Below, in pieces: positions 1 to 10,646 of a stretch of 64,000 bases of DNA. The stretch's first letter is position 1. Each line of letters opens with the position of its first letter. This DNA is from an uncultured Pseudanabaenaceae cyanobacterium (GTDB lineage Bacteria > Cyanobacteriota > Cyanobacteriia > PCC-9006 > JAAUQQ01). The notes below the pieces were generated by a model. The model did not search any database. It was given only the letters and a program-made list of their open reading frames with translations, and had not been told where the DNA came from. The stretch is taken from assembly GCA_937949725.1 (NCBI GenBank), contig CALECT010000153.1, positions 25,795-89,794 on the forward strand, in the 5' to 3' direction. A program made the translations under genes and the position numbers.

Positions 1-113
1 CAAGGGATAGACTAAGGCGCGAAAGCCCCAATTCCTCTAGAGACGGACCATATTAGTCTCTTGGCGATGTAATTTACCTTGCGATTGGCTTCTTTGGAGT
101 AGGTTTAGCCGCT

Positions 114-1121
114 ATGTCCGATCTTCCGTTCACGCTAGATCAGCTCAGAATCCTCAAAGCGATCGCCGCTGAGGGAAGCTTTAAGCGAGCTGCGGACAGT
201 CTATATGTTTCCCAACCGGCCGTCAGCCTACAGGTACAAAACTTAGAGCGACAGCTAGATGTACCGCTATTTGACCGGGGGGGACGCCGGGCTCAGCTGA
301 CTGAAGCCGGACACCTACTGCTCAACTACGGCGAGAAAATCCTCAGCCTCTGTCAAGAGACCTGCCGCGCCATTGAAGATTTACAGAATCTCCAGGGCGG
401 AACGCTGATTGTGGGAGCCAGCCAGACCACCGGCACCTATCTATTGCCACGAATGATTGGTCTGTTTCGCAAACGTTACTCCGACGTTGCAGTGCAGCTA
501 CATGTCCATTCCACAAGGCGAACTTCCTGGAGCGTGGCCAATGGCCAGATTGATTTAGCCATTATTGGCGGTGAGGTGCCAGTAGAGCTTCAAGAGTCTC
601 TCGTCACCGTCCCCTATGCCGAGGACGAACTGGCTCTGATTTTGCCCGTGTTCCACCCCCTGGCCCAGGCAGAGAAAATCCAGCGAGAGGATCTCTACAA
701 GTTAGACTTCATCGCCCTCGATTCCCAATCCACCATTCGCAAGGTAATTGACCAAGTCCTGACCCGCTGCGGCATTGAAACCCGACGGCTGCGGGTGCAG
801 ATGGAGCTCAACTCCATAGAGGCAATCAAAAATGCCGTTCAGTCCGGGCTAGGGGCCGCATTTGTCTCAGTGTCAGCCATCGAAAAAGAGCTGGAAATCG
901 AGATGCTCCATCGTGCTGATGTGGAAGATGTGGTCGTCAAGCGCACCCTTGCGGTGATTTACAACCCCAACCGCTATCGGTCTAAGGCCGCAGAGGCCTT
1001 TAGTCGTGAGATTTTACCCCGCTTTGCCAAGCCAGAATGGGATGAATCCTTTGATCTCTATTCCATGGCCAATAATCCTCCGCTAAAAGAGTCCAAGGAG
1101 CGGAGTGAGCCCTCCGGCTAA
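114..1121 (+). CDS. rbcR: LysR-family transcriptional regulator, RbcR/CbbR-like
   Basis: N-terminal LysR HTH ([50 protein letters not shown]) and substrate-binding domain resembling cyanobacterial/plastid RbcR (Ycf30). Confidence 0.85.
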   Translation: MSDLPFTLDQLRILKAIAAEGSFKRAADSLYVSQPAVSLQVQNLERQLDVPLFDRGGRRAQLTEAGHLLLNYGEKILSLCQETCRAIEDLQNLQGGTLIVGASQTTGTYLLPRMIGLFRKRYSDVAVQLHVHSTRRTSWSVANGQIDLAIIGGEVPVELQESLVTVPYAEDELALILPVFHPLAQAEKIQREDLYKLDFIALDSQSTIRKVIDQVLTRCGIETRRLRVQMELNSIEAIKNAVQSGLGAAFVSVSAIEKELEIEMLHRADVEDVVVKRTLAVIYNPNRYRSKAAEAFSREILPRFAKPEWDESFDLYSMANNPPLKESKERSEPSG

Positions 1122-1337
1122 GGTGCAGCGATCGCTCCGCAACCGGGCCAGAAGCTTGGGCAGTTTCGCCTGAGAAGCTATAACTGTCACGCAAATGCAG
1201 TTGTCCCAAGCAAGCCCTTCTAAAAACTGTGCGGTTTACGATGACCCAGCAGGCTGGCATCGCCATCGCAACAACGCAGTTCCAGTATGACCTTGTAAGA
1301 TTATTTGCAGCCGATCTAAGCCCTTGCTGAGCCATCC

Positions 1338-2924
1338 ATGGAGCTGACCTGTACTCGTCCCGGCTGCCCTCGACCGGCCAATTTATTTCCCGATCTCTCA
1401 AATCGCAACACTGTAAAGACGGTGCAGCAGAAATTCTGCACGTCCTGCGGGATGCCCTTAATTCTTGTGGGGCGCTATCTTCCCCAGCGGCTATTAGGCC
1501 GAGGCGGATTTGGAGCCGCTTACTATGCCGTGGACCGCTTCTCTCCGGGCCTCAAGCCCTGCGTCGTCAAACTATTTCAACCCGATGGTGACCTCAGCCC
1601 CGATCAGCTAGAGCTGGCCCAGGGGCTCTTTGAACGGGAAGCAGAAGCTCTGGAAGAGCTGGGCAATGCCAATCCCCAAATCCCAGATCTGCTCGCCTTT
1701 TTTCCCCTCGAAGTGGAGAGCATGCAGCCCGGCAAGCAGCAAGAGCTGTTTTATCTCGTCCAGGAATACATCGACGGCCAATCCCTAGAGCAGGAGCTGG
1801 CCCAGCGAGGAGCTTTCTCAGAACCGGAAGCCTTTGAAATCCTAGAGAAAGTCCTCCCAATCCTAGAATTTGTCCATGGGCGCAACAGCATCCACCGGGA
1901 CATCAAGCCGTCTAACGTTATGCGCGATCGCAACGGCAAGATCTATCTCCTAGATTTTGGTGCCGTCAAACAGGTCACCCAAAGCGCCGCTGGAGCGGCC
2001 CCCAAAGCATCCACAGGCATTTATTCCATGGGCTATGCCCCCACGGAGCAAATGCAGGGCAGCAGCGTCTATCCCGCCACCGATCTCTATGCCCTGGGTG
2101 TCACTGTCCTCGTACTACTCACCAATAAAGAACCTGAAGAGCTGTTTGACAGCTTTAGCGGTCGTTGGAACTTTGACCGCACTCCCCCTGTAAGTCAGGG
2201 TCTACAGCTCGTACTTGAGCGAATGTTAGAAGCCAAACCCAGCGATCGCTTCGATTCCGCCGCTACAACCCTCAAGGCCCTGTCCCTCATTCGTGGCCAG
2301 GGCTCCGCCGCCTCTCCCAGCAATCCTCCCCGCAGCAGCCCCCAAACCCAACCGCCTCCACTACCCAATCCAGGAGCGGGAACCCAAGTTCAAAGCCAAG
2401 CTGCCGCAGCAAGCTCAGCCAAACCCTTCAAACCCGGCCCAGCCCAATCAGGCGTTCCCATGGTCCAACCCAGCCCAGGCCCCATTAAGCCTGCCCCCCC
2501 CAATAAGCCCACGCCAAAAATTGGCAAGCAACCCGCAAGCCAAGGCCCTAGCCAGCCTGCTCAGCCCTTGTCCCTGGCCAGAATTCTCAGCACTGCTCTC
2601 TTTACAGGAATGGAAGGTAGCTTGCTGGCGATCGCCCTGCTTAGTTTATTAGGCACCACTTTAGTTGGCCCCGCTGCCTGGCTGGTGCTCTTTGGGGCTC
2701 TCATCGCACTGCAACACTTTCGCTTCATAGAGGGCGTAGACCTCCTAATTATTCTGGGCCTCACCTTATTGCTCGTGGCCTTTGTTCCACCACTTACAAC
2801 CTGGGTATGGGTCCAGGGCTCACTGATTACGGTTGCGATCGCCATGCTCATTAGTGGACTAGTTAGCCTGGCAGCAACGCTCATGTTCCAATTGCTCTAT
2901 CGCCTACTGCGCCAGTTGCTTTAG
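1338..2924 (+). CDS. Serine/threonine protein kinase with N-terminal Cys (zinc-ribbon-like) motif and C-terminal transmembrane region
   Basis: CTRPGCPRP...CTSCG, GRGGFGAAYYA, HRDIKPSN, DFGAVKQ motifs; Pro-rich linker; hydrophobic C-terminus. Confidence 0.9.
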   Translation: MELTCTRPGCPRPANLFPDLSNRNTVKTVQQKFCTSCGMPLILVGRYLPQRLLGRGGFGAAYYAVDRFSPGLKPCVVKLFQPDGDLSPDQLELAQGLFEREAEALEELGNANPQIPDLLAFFPLEVESMQPGKQQELFYLVQEYIDGQSLEQELAQRGAFSEPEAFEILEKVLPILEFVHGRNSIHRDIKPSNVMRDRNGKIYLLDFGAVKQVTQSAAGAAPKASTGIYSMGYAPTEQMQGSSVYPATDLYALGVTVLVLLTNKEPEELFDSFSGRWNFDRTPPVSQGLQLVLERMLEAKPSDRFDSAATTLKALSLIRGQGSAASPSNPPRSSPQTQPPPLPNPGAGTQVQSQAAAASSAKPFKPGPAQSGVPMVQPSPGPIKPAPPNKPTPKIGKQPASQGPSQPAQPLSLARILSTALFTGMEGSLLAIALLSLLGTTLVGPAAWLVLFGALIALQHFRFIEGVDLLIILGLTLLLVAFVPPLTTWVWVQGSLITVAIAMLISGLVSLAATLMFQLLYRLLRQLL

Positions 2925-2969
2925 CAGCCTCATCCTCAAAGAAATAGGAATTGGCAGGACAATCCAGCC

Positions 2970-4091
2970 TCAGCGTAGGCCTCCAGTCGAATCACCAAAG
3001 GCATCCCCCGCTGAATCATCAGTGCCATCCACCCAGGACACTTCATCCTCTAGGGCGAGATTTAGCCTGCGCCGGGCTCCTCCAGGCTTAGAAACGAGGT
3101 AAATCTCAACGAGGGCTGGTCCATAGCGGCGCTCCAAGTTGCGGCACACCTCTCGACTCAAACGATGGCGCAGGCTTTCAAATTCTGGATGGAGGCGTAG
3201 CTCTAGGGCGATCGCCAACTTCCGCCCCACAATGCCTCGACAGGATAAAACCCGACAGCCAATCACCCCATCCACCTGCTGAGCCGTGGACGTAATGGCC
3301 TCCGGGGCGATCGCCATGCCCTGAAGCCAATGGGGCATATGCACCCCCAACCAGCGCCAAGCATCCGCCAGCACCATAACCAAAATCCCCAGGGCACCCA
3401 GGGATTCCAAAATTGTGACCCCTTGCCCCAAAGCCACCAAAGCCACTCCGGCAATCAAGACCAACCAACCATCCTGTAGGAGCAAATAGCTCTGGAACGC
3501 CAAAGTGCGATTGGCCAAATAGCGAGCGCAGAGCCGGGAGAGAAAGGCCAAACCAAAACCCAAAACCGCCAAAATCCCCAATAGGGGTAGCAATGCAGGA
3601 TGGAGCGCAGTAGCATTGAGACCGGCCTGCACCCCCAAGGGAGCCCCATCTCCAGGAAGACTGGGAGCAGCAAGGCCCTCTAAGGGAAGAACGATGGCAG
3701 CAGCCTCCGTCACCCAACCCGCTGCTCCCCGCCGCAGCATTTCACCGAGCAAAGAAAAGCTCCCAAATCCCAATAAAGCCCAGAGCAACAATGCGGTCAG
3801 GGTCGCGAGCAGGCCTCCCCCCCCCTCTAAATTGACGGACTTTCTGAAAGAGGCCTCACTTCGTCGCGAAGCAGCGGACTGACGCGGCCGCTCCAAAGCC
3901 TGGAGCCCCAACAGAGCACTAAAGCAGAGCAGCAAGCTATGGAGAGCACAGGCCAACAGACTCAGCGACCCCACCGCCTGGGCTAACAACAACTTCACGA
4001 CGGCCAAGAGAACCGCCGCCCAGAGAAAGAATGCCAGTGCCAAGCCAATTGCCCGTCGCCGTAAAGCAACGGATGCCACAGGTTGGGTCAT
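2970..4091 (-). CDS. Cation diffusion facilitator-like membrane protein
   Basis: Multiple hydrophobic segments, then a C-terminal soluble domain (DGVIGCRVLSCRGIVGRKLAIALELRLHPE...) resembling the CDF dimerisation domain. Confidence 0.6.
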   Translation of the reverse strand: MTQPVASVALRRRAIGLALAFFLWAAVLLAVVKLLLAQAVGSLSLLACALHSLLLCFSALLGLQALERPRQSAASRRSEASFRKSVNLEGGGGLLATLTALLLWALLGFGSFSLLGEMLRRGAAGWVTEAAAIVLPLEGLAAPSLPGDGAPLGVQAGLNATALHPALLPLLGILAVLGFGLAFLSRLCARYLANRTLAFQSYLLLQDGWLVLIAGVALVALGQGVTILESLGALGILVMVLADAWRWLGVHMPHWLQGMAIAPEAITSTAQQVDGVIGCRVLSCRGIVGRKLAIALELRLHPEFESLRHRLSREVCRNLERRYGPALVEIYLVSKPGGARRRLNLALEDEVSWVDGTDDSAGDAFGDSTGGLR

Positions 4092-4563
4092 AGAAAAGGA
4101 CAGACCACAGCTAGAAGGCAGCAGTATAGCAAGGGGTTAGCGGATTGGAGCGCCCCATCATGCTTGGCGGGTGCTTAGCTCAGAGGCGTCGCATCAACCG
4201 GTCTCTCCTCGGTCACTCAATCACATTGTTGAAGGGGCAGAAAAAGCGGTGAGCAAACAATGTATTGCGACGGTCAGAACAGTCAGCAAGTAAAAGGCGA
4301 GTAACCGCATAAAGACGTAGTCAAGCGGCGATCGCCTCAGCAAATCAGCGGACAGCCTATGAAAGAGGAGGCATTCAAATCTGCAGCTGAATGCGCACCT
4401 AAAAGAGCAAACCTTACCAAACGATCTGAGCCACAGCCGCAGAACAGATGACTCACTACAGCCGAGCCAAGCAAACATCACCCCATAGCCCAGAATATAA
4501 TCAGCATAGGAGTTTTAGCTCTTAAACCACTTTGCAAAACACCGTCAAAATTCCCTTTAAAAG

Positions 4564-4614
4564 CAAAATAGAGTGCTGACGACTGGCCGTGTTTCGTCTC
4601 AGCACTCTATTTTG
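4564..4614 (-). terminator. Perfect 16-bp inverted repeat, possible (bidirectional) terminator
   Basis: CAAAATAGAGTGCTGA / TCAGCACTCTATTTTG with 19-nt loop, downstream of the minus-strand ORF 4791..5726. Confidence 0.5.
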
Positions 4615-4790
4615 TGTTCGCTCCTCACACCCCTGAATACTAACGGATGCACCTAGGTTTGTCACCTCAGCGAAAAGACTTATCTTCCTCGGATTATGTA
4701 AAGCAGAATTGATTAATCTACTGAGAATGCCAGTAAATCTTTCCGAACCACATTTTTCTCTCAGCTCAGAATGAAGCCTCATTGTTCATC

Positions 4791-5726
4791 TCAAAATTCC
4801 TCCACAGGATTGACCCCAAATACACCTTGAATGGATCGACCCAGTAACGAACTCGTCAAACAAGCCACAGCCTCAAAAGGCAGGTTCTCAGCCATTTGGC
4901 TTAGACGGAGATCATTCAATACCTGAAGACTGCTCCAGTTCACCCAGGCATGGCTCAGTTGGTCCGCCGCAGAAACGACATGCTGTGGAGCGACAGCCAT
5001 GGCATCCACTAGGCTCATCTGAGCCAATACCAAGGGTAAAAATCCAGGCCTATCCAACCCTGACGAAGGCTGAATTCCTTGCTCTACAAAGGGAATATCA
5101 CTTTCAGCACCTGCAACAGAGAGAGGGATAGCTCCTACTTTTCCCTTCGTTTCCGTTAAAAGTCTTAGAAGCCGCTTGCTCCTGACAAAGCTGCAATGCC
5201 AATTGAACTCTCGCACTGCTGTGCGCTGCTTACTACCTCGTCTCACACCATATATAGATGAGTATTCAGCAGCCCAATTACTCTCAAAGGCGAAAGAGGA
5301 TGCACTGACTGCTAGCCATCTACGTAGACCCCGCTCTCCCAACGTCCAACTCAACAAAGAGCCTTCTTGCTCCAGTTGAGTCTCTTCGCCCCAAGCAACC
5401 CCCGCAGAGATGGGGGAATAAATGCCGTCAGAGGATTTGAGCGGTTGAGTGCCAGCAGAATCTCCTCTTACCTTTTCTCGCGAAGAAAGCAATAAAGCCT
5501 GCCATTGGCTCGCCAGAAAATTCACATCTAGATGGTTTTGAGCAGCCAGGAGACGAGCGACAGGGCACCTGTACCGCACATCCCCTTGGACAATGTCTCG
5601 CCACACTGGCAACGGTAGAACCTTTTCAAATGTCTCAAGGCTAGGTATAGCAGAAGTTTCAGCCGTCGAAGTAAGTAGCAAGGAGCTACGCAATTCTGCG
5701 GTCATCATTTGTGACAGAGAGAGCAA
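4791..5726 (-). CDS. Hypothetical protein (no recognised family)
   Basis: Long ORF (311 aa) without competing long ORF; possible downstream hairpin. Confidence 0.5.
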   Translation of the reverse strand: MLSLSQMMTAELRSSLLLTSTAETSAIPSLETFEKVLPLPVWRDIVQGDVRYRCPVARLLAAQNHLDVNFLASQWQALLLSSREKVRGDSAGTQPLKSSDGIYSPISAGVAWGEETQLEQEGSLLSWTLGERGLRRWLAVSASSFAFESNWAAEYSSIYGVRRGSKQRTAVREFNWHCSFVRSKRLLRLLTETKGKVGAIPLSVAGAESDIPFVEQGIQPSSGLDRPGFLPLVLAQMSLVDAMAVAPQHVVSAADQLSHAWVNWSSLQVLNDLRLSQMAENLPFEAVACLTSSLLGRSIQGVFGVNPVEEF

Positions 5727-6156
5727 TTCTTTTCACCCAAAGCTGAGTTTCATGTACAAAATATTTTTCACTACGTAAGTATTTACCCTTGCCTCTTGCA
5801 CTCCAGTGATATGTGGTATCATGAGCTTGCGTGTATCTACCTAAGCTTCTAATCCCTGCTCATCACAAGGCTTTCAAGCGATCCATGTCCTGAGTAGTTT
5901 CACAGAGAATCAGCGCCTTAACGGTACTGGCTTCCTGAGAACAACTCATCCTTTAACCGGGGCACCGGGGAAAGTGTAGGACCAACTCGTTTAACTCAGG
6001 GAGCCAATTTAGAGAGCATCTAAGCAGGGGTCGCAATCTACCCAATCAAACCCTTCGGTGAAGTTTGCCTTGGTCACCTAGCGATTTGCTAGTCCAGCCA
6101 ATCAACCAAGGGTCTCCGAGTTTGGTTCTCAATATTCGACCCACCTCAATACCTTT

Positions 6157-6864
6157 ATGTATTCAGCAGTGTCCCCCCAATCATCAGAGTCGTCTCGACC
6201 CTTCCTAACTTGGCAACGCATCATCGACTGGGCTCAAGAGCACTATCGTTGTCGTTCCTTTAGCAAGGATGAAAAAATTCCCGTCCGTCCGGGTCTCCTG
6301 TACTTAGTCCAGCGTGGTTCTGTCCGCCTGATCGGTAACTCCCAGCTCAATGCCTCTTCTAAGCCTAGCGAGGGCGGTGGCCTCTCCAACTTGGCCTTGG
6401 AAGAAGCGTTTTTGGGTTTCGTCGGCGCGGGCCATCCCTTCGAAATTGTGGCCCAGTCTCCCTTTACCCTCCAGGCCCATGCCCATGTGGACCAGACATC
6501 CGTTCTCTGGATGTACTGGCATGATTTGGACAACTGGCCTCACTTCCGCCGGGAAGTGCTGGACGCTTTTCGTTATCAGCACCAGCGCAAGCTGTTGTGG
6601 CTGAGCACCTTGGGCCAGCGTCGCACCATTGATCGTCTACTGGGCTTCTTGACCCTGTTGATCGAGGAATATGGCGAGCCCTGCGATTCTGGCTATTGCC
6701 TGCCTTGGTCTTTGACCCATGCTCAGATTGGTAGCGCCATTGGTTCTACTCGCGTGACGGTGACTCGTCTCATGGGTCGTCTACGCCAGCGGGGCTTGAT
6801 CAAGATTCACGGTGACAACCTGATCTGTTTACCTCCCAATGCGCAAATTAATTTGCAGCGCTAG
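6157..6864 (+). CDS. Crp/Fnr-family transcriptional regulator
   Basis: cNMP-binding-like N-terminus and winged HTH (LTHAQIGSAIGSTRVTVTRLMGRLRQRGLI). Confidence 0.85.
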   Translation: MYSAVSPQSSESSRPFLTWQRIIDWAQEHYRCRSFSKDEKIPVRPGLLYLVQRGSVRLIGNSQLNASSKPSEGGGLSNLALEEAFLGFVGAGHPFEIVAQSPFTLQAHAHVDQTSVLWMYWHDLDNWPHFRREVLDAFRYQHQRKLLWLSTLGQRRTIDRLLGFLTLLIEEYGEPCDSGYCLPWSLTHAQIGSAIGSTRVTVTRLMGRLRQRGLIKIHGDNLICLPPNAQINLQR

Positions 6865-6909
6865 GGCTTGTAACAGTCGACATCAGTCACTGCAAACTTC
6901 AGTAAATGC

Positions 6910-6940
6910 AAAAGGCTCCACATGGTGGAGCCTTTTTTTT
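6910..6940 (+). terminator. Rho-independent terminator
   Basis: AAAGGCTCCA-CATGG-TGGAGCCTTTTTTTT immediately downstream of the Crp-family gene. Confidence 0.9.
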
Positions 6941-6987
6941 CGCTTGACTGAGTTGATCGACAAGGCACAAAGCAAGCCCAAGAGGAA

Positions 6988-9783
6988 CTACGACGGCGAT
7001 AGAGCCGGAGGCCGGGGAGTACTGGCTGGATAGGGAATGCGCTTGTGGTGAAACTGCTGCCAAATTTGCACAAAGACAGCGGCGATCGCCTCCAGGTCAG
7101 CCTTGCTCAAACCGGACTCACATAGCTGATTATCTTTCCAGCGAGCCCGAATGATCTTCTTGACCATATTCAGCGCTTCTTCACTAGTGGCATCCTTGAG
7201 GGATCGCAATGCCGCCTCACAGGAATCAGCCAGCATGACAATACCCGTCTCCCGCGACTGGGGAATGGGACCGTCGTAACGGAAATCTGCCTCATCTAAA
7301 CTGTAACGCTCTGGATCTTCCGCAGCTAATTTCTGAGCCTGCTGGTAAAAATAGCTGATACGCATCGTGCCCTGGTGCTCCGGAATAAAGTTCCGCAGGG
7401 CTCGGGGCAAACTGCAACGGCGGGCCATGACCTGTCCTTCGGTCACATGCTTCTTGATAATCGCCGCACTCTTCCAGGGATCATTGAGCACATCATGCTT
7501 ATTCGTCCCTCCCATTTGGTTTTCGATGAAGCCCTGGGGATCATGCATCTTACCGATGTCGTGGTAGAGCGTCCCGGCTCGAATCAGCTCAACGTTGCAC
7601 CCCAGCGCCCGCGCCGCTGCTTCCGCCAGGGTTGAAACAAAAAGGGTGTGCTGGAAGGTGCCCGGTGTTTCCTTCGCTAAACGCTGGAGTAAAGGCCGGT
7701 TGGGGTTGGACAGCTCCGCCATGCGAATGGGTGTGATCAGGTCAAACAAGCGCTCCAGGTAAGGACTCACTCCCAAAGCAACAACACTCCAAGCAATGCC
7801 ACGCAGGGCATGGGACAAAGCATTACGCAAGAAAATCATCCATAACAATCCCGTTGCGCCAGACAGAATCAGGGAGATGAGCAAGTGAACGATGCATTGA
7901 GTTAAACCAACGCCTAGGCCCAATAACGCCAACTCTTCACGGGAACGCAATCGGCCAGACACTAAAGCCCCGACCATGCCACTAGCCGCACTGGCAATCA
8001 AGGTTTGCATTTCTAGCTCTAGGCCAACGGGCAGAGCGATCGCCAGCAATCCCACCACAGCCACCCCCATGGGTGAACCATAAAAGCTCCCCACCAGTAA
8101 CCCCACTGCTGGCAAGCTACTCATGGGCAAGCGCAGGGCAAATAGCAGCGGTGTCGTCGCAGCTACCATCCCTACAACCAACCAGTCGCGACGACGAAAA
8201 CGAGGCCCCAGACGTCGCTGAAGCAACCAAAGAAAAGACACCTCTACCCAAACGATGCCCCCCAAAAAGAGCAGACCAATCCAGTTAGGGCCACGTTGAC
8301 TTAACTGGAATTGATCCAACAGCACCAACTGCTCCGGGGTGATCTCTTGGCCAACTTCAACGATGGCATCGTCTTGGCGAATACTGACCATCACGGGGGC
8401 TACGTTAGAGGCCGCTTGCTCTGCCTGAAGCTGCGTCGCAGCGGAGTCTTGGGTCAAATTGGGCTTCAGGACGCGATGCAAAATCGGAGCCGCCACGGAT
8501 TGCAAAGTCTCGGCAGTCAGAAAATCATCCTGGGGAATGGCAAGCTCCAAATGGAGATCAATGATCTTATCTATGCTTTCCGGTGCTAGGCCTGGCGCAA
8601 TCCCCTGGGCAAGGATGCGCTCTAAGGCAAGGCTGGAAGAGGCTTTCAGTTGCTCCCAGTCTTGATCGGCCAGCTCGAACACCTCGACAGAATAGGCGGC
8701 ATTGAGCTCAGTTAAGTCATCATCCTGCAACAGTTCCTTAGCTTGGAGATACTGCTGCCGCATTGCCAAAAGTTGCTGTTCTAAAGTCAGCAACTCATTA
8801 CCCCCTCTGCTCTTAGCAGCGGCATGGAGCTGAGCAATGGCTTTTTGCCCCAGAGGCGCTGCACTCCCAAAACGAGGATTCGCAGTCTTGGCTTCCTGAC
8901 GAACTCGATTCCACTCACTCTCCGGTAACTGGCGCAAATAACGCTGAACGTCCGAGGAAAGAATGCTGGGGCTCACCACCGGGAAGGGCCCCAGACGGTT
9001 CCGCAACTCGTTGCCATGGCGAAAGATACGAATCAGCCCATTACGCTGGGCCAAGTTTTGCTCAATATCCACTCGCAAGACGGGAATGGCTGCGAGGGTA
9101 GCCTCCCGCCGCCGCTCCTGGGTGAGCTTTTCATCGACGACAGTGGCATCAACGGGTGCATAGAGCGTTTTGGGGGCAAGCTTGCCTACATCTAACGCGG
9201 GCTGATCATATAAACGCTGACCAATGAGCCCTGTAAAGCCCAACACAGCCAAGGCAAACAGCGTCGCTGACTGGGCTCGACGACGGGTGCGATCGCCAAA
9301 GGTTGCAGGACTATTACAAGCTTCGGCTAAAGCAGGCGTCTCCCTGTCAGATGAAGGCTTACTAGGGCCAGAGAGTTGCACCACATCAGACAATGGGCTA
9401 GAAGCAGCCCTTTCAGCACCTGCGGCATCAGTCTGAGAAATATCATCCTGCCCCAGCGAATCTCCACCCGCTTCTGGCAGAAGAGCGCCCTTCTCCAGCG
9501 ACTTGCCCGTGGCCCCCTTGGCTCCGCCCGAGTCCGGCATGCCAGGAGAGAGACGAGAAGCCTCAGTTCCCAGCGGTTCCTGTTGACTCGGAGACTCATC
9601 ACTGGCGGCATCACTGAGGTCCAAACTGCTGGCCAACCGCAATCGCTCCAGATTACGCTCGGCCTGTTGGGCCGCTTCAGAAGACTGTGCAAAACTTCCC
9701 GCCAACAGCACTGGTTGTTTAGACCAATGACGAAAGCGATTTTCTAGCCGTTGAGCCAGCGCCTGAAGCCTATTCATGGCCAA
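6988..9783 (-). CDS. 7TM-HDED/HD-domain phosphohydrolase, PgpH/YqfF type (putative c-di-AMP phosphodiesterase)
   Basis: N-terminal TM + extracellular region, 7 TM segments, HD motif LYHDIGKMHDPQGFIENQMGG...IIKKHVTEG. Confidence 0.85.
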   Translation of the reverse strand: MAMNRLQALAQRLENRFRHWSKQPVLLAGSFAQSSEAAQQAERNLERLRLASSLDLSDAASDESPSQQEPLGTEASRLSPGMPDSGGAKGATGKSLEKGALLPEAGGDSLGQDDISQTDAAGAERAASSPLSDVVQLSGPSKPSSDRETPALAEACNSPATFGDRTRRRAQSATLFALAVLGFTGLIGQRLYDQPALDVGKLAPKTLYAPVDATVVDEKLTQERRREATLAAIPVLRVDIEQNLAQRNGLIRIFRHGNELRNRLGPFPVVSPSILSSDVQRYLRQLPESEWNRVRQEAKTANPRFGSAAPLGQKAIAQLHAAAKSRGGNELLTLEQQLLAMRQQYLQAKELLQDDDLTELNAAYSVEVFELADQDWEQLKASSSLALERILAQGIAPGLAPESIDKIIDLHLELAIPQDDFLTAETLQSVAAPILHRVLKPNLTQDSAATQLQAEQAASNVAPVMVSIRQDDAIVEVGQEITPEQLVLLDQFQLSQRGPNWIGLLFLGGIVWVEVSFLWLLQRRLGPRFRRRDWLVVGMVAATTPLLFALRLPMSSLPAVGLLVGSFYGSPMGVAVVGLLAIALPVGLELEMQTLIASAASGMVGALVSGRLRSREELALLGLGVGLTQCIVHLLISLILSGATGLLWMIFLRNALSHALRGIAWSVVALGVSPYLERLFDLITPIRMAELSNPNRPLLQRLAKETPGTFQHTLFVSTLAEAAARALGCNVELIRAGTLYHDIGKMHDPQGFIENQMGGTNKHDVLNDPWKSAAIIKKHVTEGQVMARRCSLPRALRNFIPEHQGTMRISYFYQQAQKLAAEDPERYSLDEADFRYDGPIPQSRETGIVMLADSCEAALRSLKDATSEEALNMVKKIIRARWKDNQLCESGLSKADLEAIAAVFVQIWQQFHHKRIPYPASTPRPPALSPS

Positions 9784-10376
9784 CTAAGCGACAGAAACGT
9801 CACTACGAACTGGAATAGACGGCGCGCCAATCTCCAACTTCAAAGCAAATGCCGAGGCCAATGTAGAGAGAAGGACTACAGCGAACAACCTTGCCACAGA
9901 GAAGGCAAGGCATTGAAAAATAGAAGAAAAGGCAAAAACTAAAGTCATAGCCTGGACCCTAGCAGGGACTCAACGAATCAACGCGGAAGAGAAGATGCAG
10001 GGTATAAATGCTATTCAGCCATGTTTCTGGGGTCTGAACAGCCGCTTAGACCAAACCTAGATGATTGGATTTGCCACGCTGGAGGCACCTTCACAGGATA
10101 CACCGAGTTTCTCAAAATCGGCCTGTCTGGCCCCAGCCCCCTAAAGGCGATCGCCTAAACGAATGAGCTGGGGATGCCTTTCTCTCGGCCAAGCTTTGAC
10201 TCTCTCAGAAGGCCATGACAGCCGCCGCCGAATTCACTCTGCTTCAACATTATCCCCAGAAGAACCGTAATTTGCTGTAGCGGTGGCCTCTAGCTCACTC
10301 TCTCTAAAACCTACAGGCTAAGCCTCCAAGACAGCTTGCCCAACCTCACTGAGCCCCCAGTATTGGTTGAGCCATG

Positions 10377-10406
10377 CTCCACTGTTGGTACCTACCAACA
10401 ATGGAG
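10377..10406. repeat. Near-perfect 14-bp inverted repeat
   Basis: CTCCACTGTTGGTA-CC-TACCAACAATGGAG (13/14 pairs). Confidence 0.8.
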
Positions 10407-10646
10407 GTCTCCCGCGAGGCAGTTCATGTCCACCAAGCCTTCTGGCTTGGGCCACCTGCTCATACTAAAAACAACAGATCGGCCCCAAGGAACTCCCCAT
10501 CAGAGCACCCCGGAACCGATCTTTAGGCATTGGATTCGTATCAGACAGGAAGGATTGGGGGAGTCAGTGAGGAGAGTTTGGCAACTGGACCAGCCACCTC
10601 TCTCCACTCCCTAGCCTCACTCGATCACAACGGTCCTACTTCCGCC

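Noticed and set aside
4621-4630. CTCCTCACAC as a Yfr1 sRNA core
   Set aside because: Only the core motif matches; the required 3' terminator hairpin is absent, so not annotated as ncRNA
4522-4782. 86-aa minus-strand ORF
   Set aside because: Runs through the 16-bp inverted repeat and has no protein-like features
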